A DNA stretch of 6,190 bases, taken from positions 1-6,190 of the forward strand of contig JANMNE010000424.1 in the NCBI GenBank assembly GCA_031373785.1. Direction: 5' to 3'. Positions within the stretch are counted from its first letter, which is position 1; the number at the start of each line of letters is the position of its first letter. The notes beneath the pieces are model-generated. The model saw nothing but the letters and a program-made list of their open reading frames with translations, ran no database searches and was not told the DNA's origin. Below are positions 6,040 to 6,190 of the stretch, in pieces. The position numbers were made by a program, and so were the translations under genes. The stretch comes from JAENVT01 sp031373785 (GTDB lineage Bacteria; Actinomycetota; Acidimicrobiia; Acidimicrobiales; Ilumatobacteraceae).

Positions 6040-6043
6040 CCGT
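5940..6043. repeat. Two tandem 52-bp palindromic (REP-like) units
   Basis: Unit A is 5940-5991 and unit B is 5992-6043. Both begin GGGCGCGA, share TGCC 12 bases in, and share an exact 19-mer TGGCGTGATATCGATCCCA (5961-5979 and 6013-6031). In each unit GGGCGCGA pairs with TCGATCCC as GGG/CCC and CGA/TCG around a 2x2 internal loop, and an inner GCC/GGC hairpin sits in between. In unit A the stem extends outward as GTTGGG/CCCAAC. The differing inner bases keep pairing (GCC/GGC in A, GCCA/TGGC in B). This resembles REP/BIME-type intergenic palindromes, but the family is not one I recognise. Confidence 0.75.
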
Positions 6044-6075
6044 GAAGCCGACGAGCGCGGATCGGCGACTCGGTG

Positions 6076-6189
6076 CTACCGGTGGGTTCGGTGAAGCCCA
6101 CTCGACACGGGCTCGTTCGAGTCAGCGGATGGCAGCGGTGCGTAGTGGTCGACGTACTCCTGTCGACAGAGTCGCCGGATCTCACTCAT
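6076..6189 (-). CDS. Possible 3' end of an unidentified minus-strand gene (uncertain)
   Basis: A minus-strand frame runs from the right edge to a TAG at 6078-6076. From the ATG at 6189 it encodes 37 residues starting MSEIRRLCRQEYVDHYAPLP and ending GLHRTHR. The first 20 residues look protein-like (charged helix, YVDHYA), the rest does not. It may be the C-terminus of a longer gene entering from the right, or chance: a plus-strand frame over the same bases is equally open. I do not recognise a family. Confidence 0.22.
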   Translation of the reverse strand: MSEIRRLCRQEYVDHYAPLPSADSNEPVSSGLHRTHR

Positions 6190-6190
6190 G

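Larger units (their letters stand above)
5831..6075. other. Non-coding stretch downstream of yraN
   Basis: I find no gene here on either strand. It holds the tandem REP-like units described separately (5940-6043) and weak hairpins just after yraN, such as CTCGGT (5857-5862) with ACTGAG (5874-5879) and CGGCA (5870-5874) with TGCCG (5886-5890). One of these could end the yraN transcript, but none has a T-run. comM and dprA, often next in actinobacteria, are not present. Open frames crossing the stretch have poor, low-complexity Arg/Thr/Pro-rich translations. Confidence 0.6.

Noticed and set aside
5940..6043. Possible CRISPR array
   Set aside because: Only two units, each self-complementary and directly abutting with no unique spacer between, and no cas genes nearby.
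6148..6167. Two GTCGAC palindromes eight bases apart
   Set aside because: GTCGAC is a common hexamer in GC-rich DNA and nothing else marks this as an operator.
5790..6185. 131-residue minus-strand frame across the repeat region
   Set aside because: It overlaps the yraN 3' end, reads through the palindromic repeats and has Arg/Thr/Pro-rich composition; more likely a frame created by the repeats than a gene.

Overview
The window is GC-rich and every gene in it uses GC-ending codons. Its housekeeping genes (trmD, rplS, a DUF2469 gene, a YraN/UPF0102 gene) read as actinobacterial. DUF2469 next to yraN is a strongly actinobacterial pairing. The large LPXTG-type wall protein with DUF11-like and repeated beta-sandwich domains suggests a deep-branching actinobacterium, perhaps Acidimicrobiia (Ilumatobacter-like). 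The phylum is fairly secure from gene content; the class is a guess.

Layout. (1) Positions 3-3596, plus strand, are most of one very large secreted wall protein whose start codon lies upstream of the window. It has a signal peptide, an N-terminal domain, eight clear tandem repeats of about 80-95 residues with paired cysteines plus one degenerate copy, a beta-sandwich domain, a DUF11-like domain, a Pro/Val-rich spacer and an LPRTG sorting signal. (2) Positions 3597-3683 are a short convergent intergenic region with inverted repeats, probably a terminator. (3) Positions 3684-4004, minus strand, encode a small DUF952 protein. (4) Positions 4027-5830, plus strand, form a compact housekeeping run: trmD, rplS, DUF2469, yraN. 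(5) Positions 5831-6190 hold no confident gene, but do hold two tandem 52-bp REP-like palindromic units and a short minus-strand open frame running off the edge.

How the genes fit together. TrmD methylates G37 of tRNA and L19 is a 50S subunit protein; their pairing is classic. The usual upstream partners (rpsP, KH protein, rimM) are absent here: trmD is separated by only 22 bp from the start of the divergent DUF952 gene, so its promoter must lie inside that gene or be leaderless. lepB and rnhB, often found between rplS and DUF2469 in actinobacteria, are also missing, and comM/dprA do not follow yraN. The locus is therefore a reduced or rearranged version of the conserved cluster.

The items most worth a second look are the 52-bp tandem hairpin repeat after yraN, the cysteine-paired repeat protein, a Glu at the position of the catalytic Asp of TrmD, the tight divergent trmD start, and a hairpin plus promoter-like sequence just before rplS. 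I saw no clear new defence or mobile system.
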